The notes below the pieces were generated by a model. The model had not been told where the DNA came from. It did no database searches and worked only from the letters and a program-made list of their open reading frames with translations. Position numbers and translations under genes: made by a program. Shown piece by piece: positions 4,765 to 5,655 of a stretch of DNA of 5,655 bases (position 1 is its first letter; each line of letters opens with the position of its first letter). The DNA comes from Chthoniobacterales bacterium (lineage in GTDB: Bacteria; Verrucomicrobiota; Verrucomicrobiia; Chthoniobacterales; UBA10450). The stretch spans positions 1-5,655 of the forward strand of contig JACCZQ010000292.1 of assembly GCA_013695905.1 (NCBI GenBank), read 5' to 3'.

Positions 4765-5655
4765 TGGAAGAAAACGCTGCAACCTTCTCGGACGCCGGCA
4801 CGGTGGCGGTCGAGGCACCTCCGCTGCCCGCATCGCTCGATCTGAACGAGCTCCAGACGCTCACGCCTGCGGAACTCGACACGCTCTGCCAGGAGTTCAA
4901 CGTGCGGGTGCACCCCGGCCGCACCCGGCATCAGCAGATTGCCGATCTCGTCCGGCAGGCGCTGCCGCGCGGGACTCGCGTCCACGTCTCCGGATTCCTG
5001 GATCAGGTGACCGAGACGTTCGGCGTGTTGCGTTTCCCGGCTCTGAATTTCCTTCCCGTGCCCGAGGATGTCGGCGTGCCTCGCGCGCTCGTGCAGCGCT
5101 TTCGCCTGCGCCCTGGTCAGCAGCTCGCCGGCACTCTGCGGCTGCCGCGCGATCGCGAAAAATTGATCATGCTCGACGAAGTCACAGAGATCGAAGGGGC
5201 GCCCGCGGCCGAGTGGCGGGAGCCGACCGCTTTCGATAATCTGACGCCGCTCTTTCCCGATGGCCGCATCCTGCTCGAGAACTCGGAGACGAACTCGATC
5301 AGCGCGCGCGCGGTGGATTTGCTCACCCCGCTCGGGCGTGGCCAGCGCGGTCTAATTGTCGCGGCCCCGCGGGTGGGCAAGACCATCCTGCTCAAGGAAA
5401 TCGCCAAGGCGATCCGCGTCAATCACCCCGAGATCGTGCTCATTATCCTGCTGGTGGACGAGCGGCCGGAGGAAGTCACCGACCTCCAGCGCGAGGTGGA
5501 TTGCGAGATCTACAACTCGACCTTCGACGAGAATTGTCAGCGCCACGTGCAGGTCGCCGAGCTGGTGCTCGAGCGTGCCAAGCGTCTCGTCGAGCTGAAG
5601 AAAGACGTGGTGGTGCTCCTCGACAGCATCACGCGATTGGCGCGTGGTTATAATA
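4764..5655 (+). CDS. rho: Transcription termination factor Rho, N-terminal 297 residues (3' end outside window)
   Basis: Rho is a hexameric RNA-dependent ATPase and helicase that ends transcription and releases RNA polymerase. Residues 1-25 are a short Ala/Pro-rich lead; about 26-67 form the SAP-like helical Rho_N domain (LNELQTLTPAELDTLCQEF); about 68-141 are the OB/cold-shock-like primary RNA-binding domain; from about 155 the RecA-like ATPase core begins. Core motifs are intact: Walker A APRVGKT (201-207), DERPEEVTDLQ (232-242) with the catalytic-type glutamate, STFDE (252-256), RHVQVAE (260-266), and Walker B with D287 in VVLLDSITRLARGYN (283-297). The Q- and R-loop regions and arginine finger lie beyond base 5655. 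The start is ATG 4764; an adjacent in-frame GTG at 4761 is possible, and an in-frame TAA at 4728 bounds the frame. Oddities are the primary-site motif, where the usual GFGFLR reads TFGVLR (85-90), and the missing 'IYVSPSQI' stretch. The rest of the protein is ordinary Rho. Confidence 0.97.
   Translation, partial: MEENAATFSDAGTVAVEAPPLPASLDLNELQTLTPAELDTLCQEFNVRVHPGRTRHQQIADLVRQALPRGTRVHVSGFLDQVTETFGVLRFPALNFLPVPEDVGVPRALVQRFRLRPGQQLAGTLRLPRDREKLIMLDEVTEIEGAPAAEWREPTAFDNLTPLFPDGRILLENSETNSISARAVDLLTPLGRGQRGLIVAAPRVGKTILLKEIAKAIRVNHPEIVLIILLVDERPEEVTDLQREVDCEIYNSTFDENCQRHVQVAELVLERAKRLVELKKDVVVLLDSITRLARGYN

Overview
The window is GC-rich, densely coded DNA with every supported gene on the + strand. 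The gene content points to a bacterium of the phylum Verrucomicrobia (Verrucomicrobiota), probably an environmental lineage rather than Akkermansia. The evidence is the pair of the Amuc_1099-like inner-membrane protein and the Amuc_1098-like secretin, plus a 'GCAAGTT...AACTTGC' palindromic repeat of a kind I recall as common in verrucomicrobial genomes. The placement comes from recognising families in the sequence and was not confirmed by a search.

Layout. (1) Bases 2-208 are the 3' end of a pilus-like protein, probably Amuc_1100-like (PilO-like). (2) Bases 209-317 are a short gap largely filled by a 78-bp inverted-repeat element whose right arm ends on the base before the next start codon. 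(3) Bases 318-1259 encode an Amuc_1099-like single-pass membrane protein with a calcium-loop-like motif. (4) Bases 1278-3908 encode a large secretin of the Amuc_1098 / PilQ-GspD type, with a signal peptide, TPR-like repeats, a split STN/N0-like region, an N1-like region and a C-terminal secretin domain. (5) Bases 3909-4126 are a gap with several GC-rich stem-loops, some mutually exclusive. (6) Bases 4127-4720 encode dephospho-CoA kinase (coaE). (7) Bases 4720-4764 hold a possible 14-codon mini-ORF joined by stop/start overlaps to coaE and to the next gene. (8) Bases 4764-5655 are the 5' two-thirds or so of transcription terminator Rho, cut by the window edge.

How the genes work together. The first three genes form the end of a type IV pilus-like operon: a PilO-like alignment protein, a membrane-anchored partner and the outer-membrane secretin pore. 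PilM-like and other components would be expected upstream of base 1. After the 218-base gap comes an unrelated housekeeping pair, coaE (last step of coenzyme A synthesis) and rho (transcription termination), closely enough spaced to be cotranscribed.

The points most worth a second look are the palindromic element touching the pilus gene start, the coaE/mini-ORF/rho double overlap, the unusual primary RNA-binding region of Rho, the structured gap before coaE, and the absence of a clear Shine-Dalgarno sequence at any start in the window.
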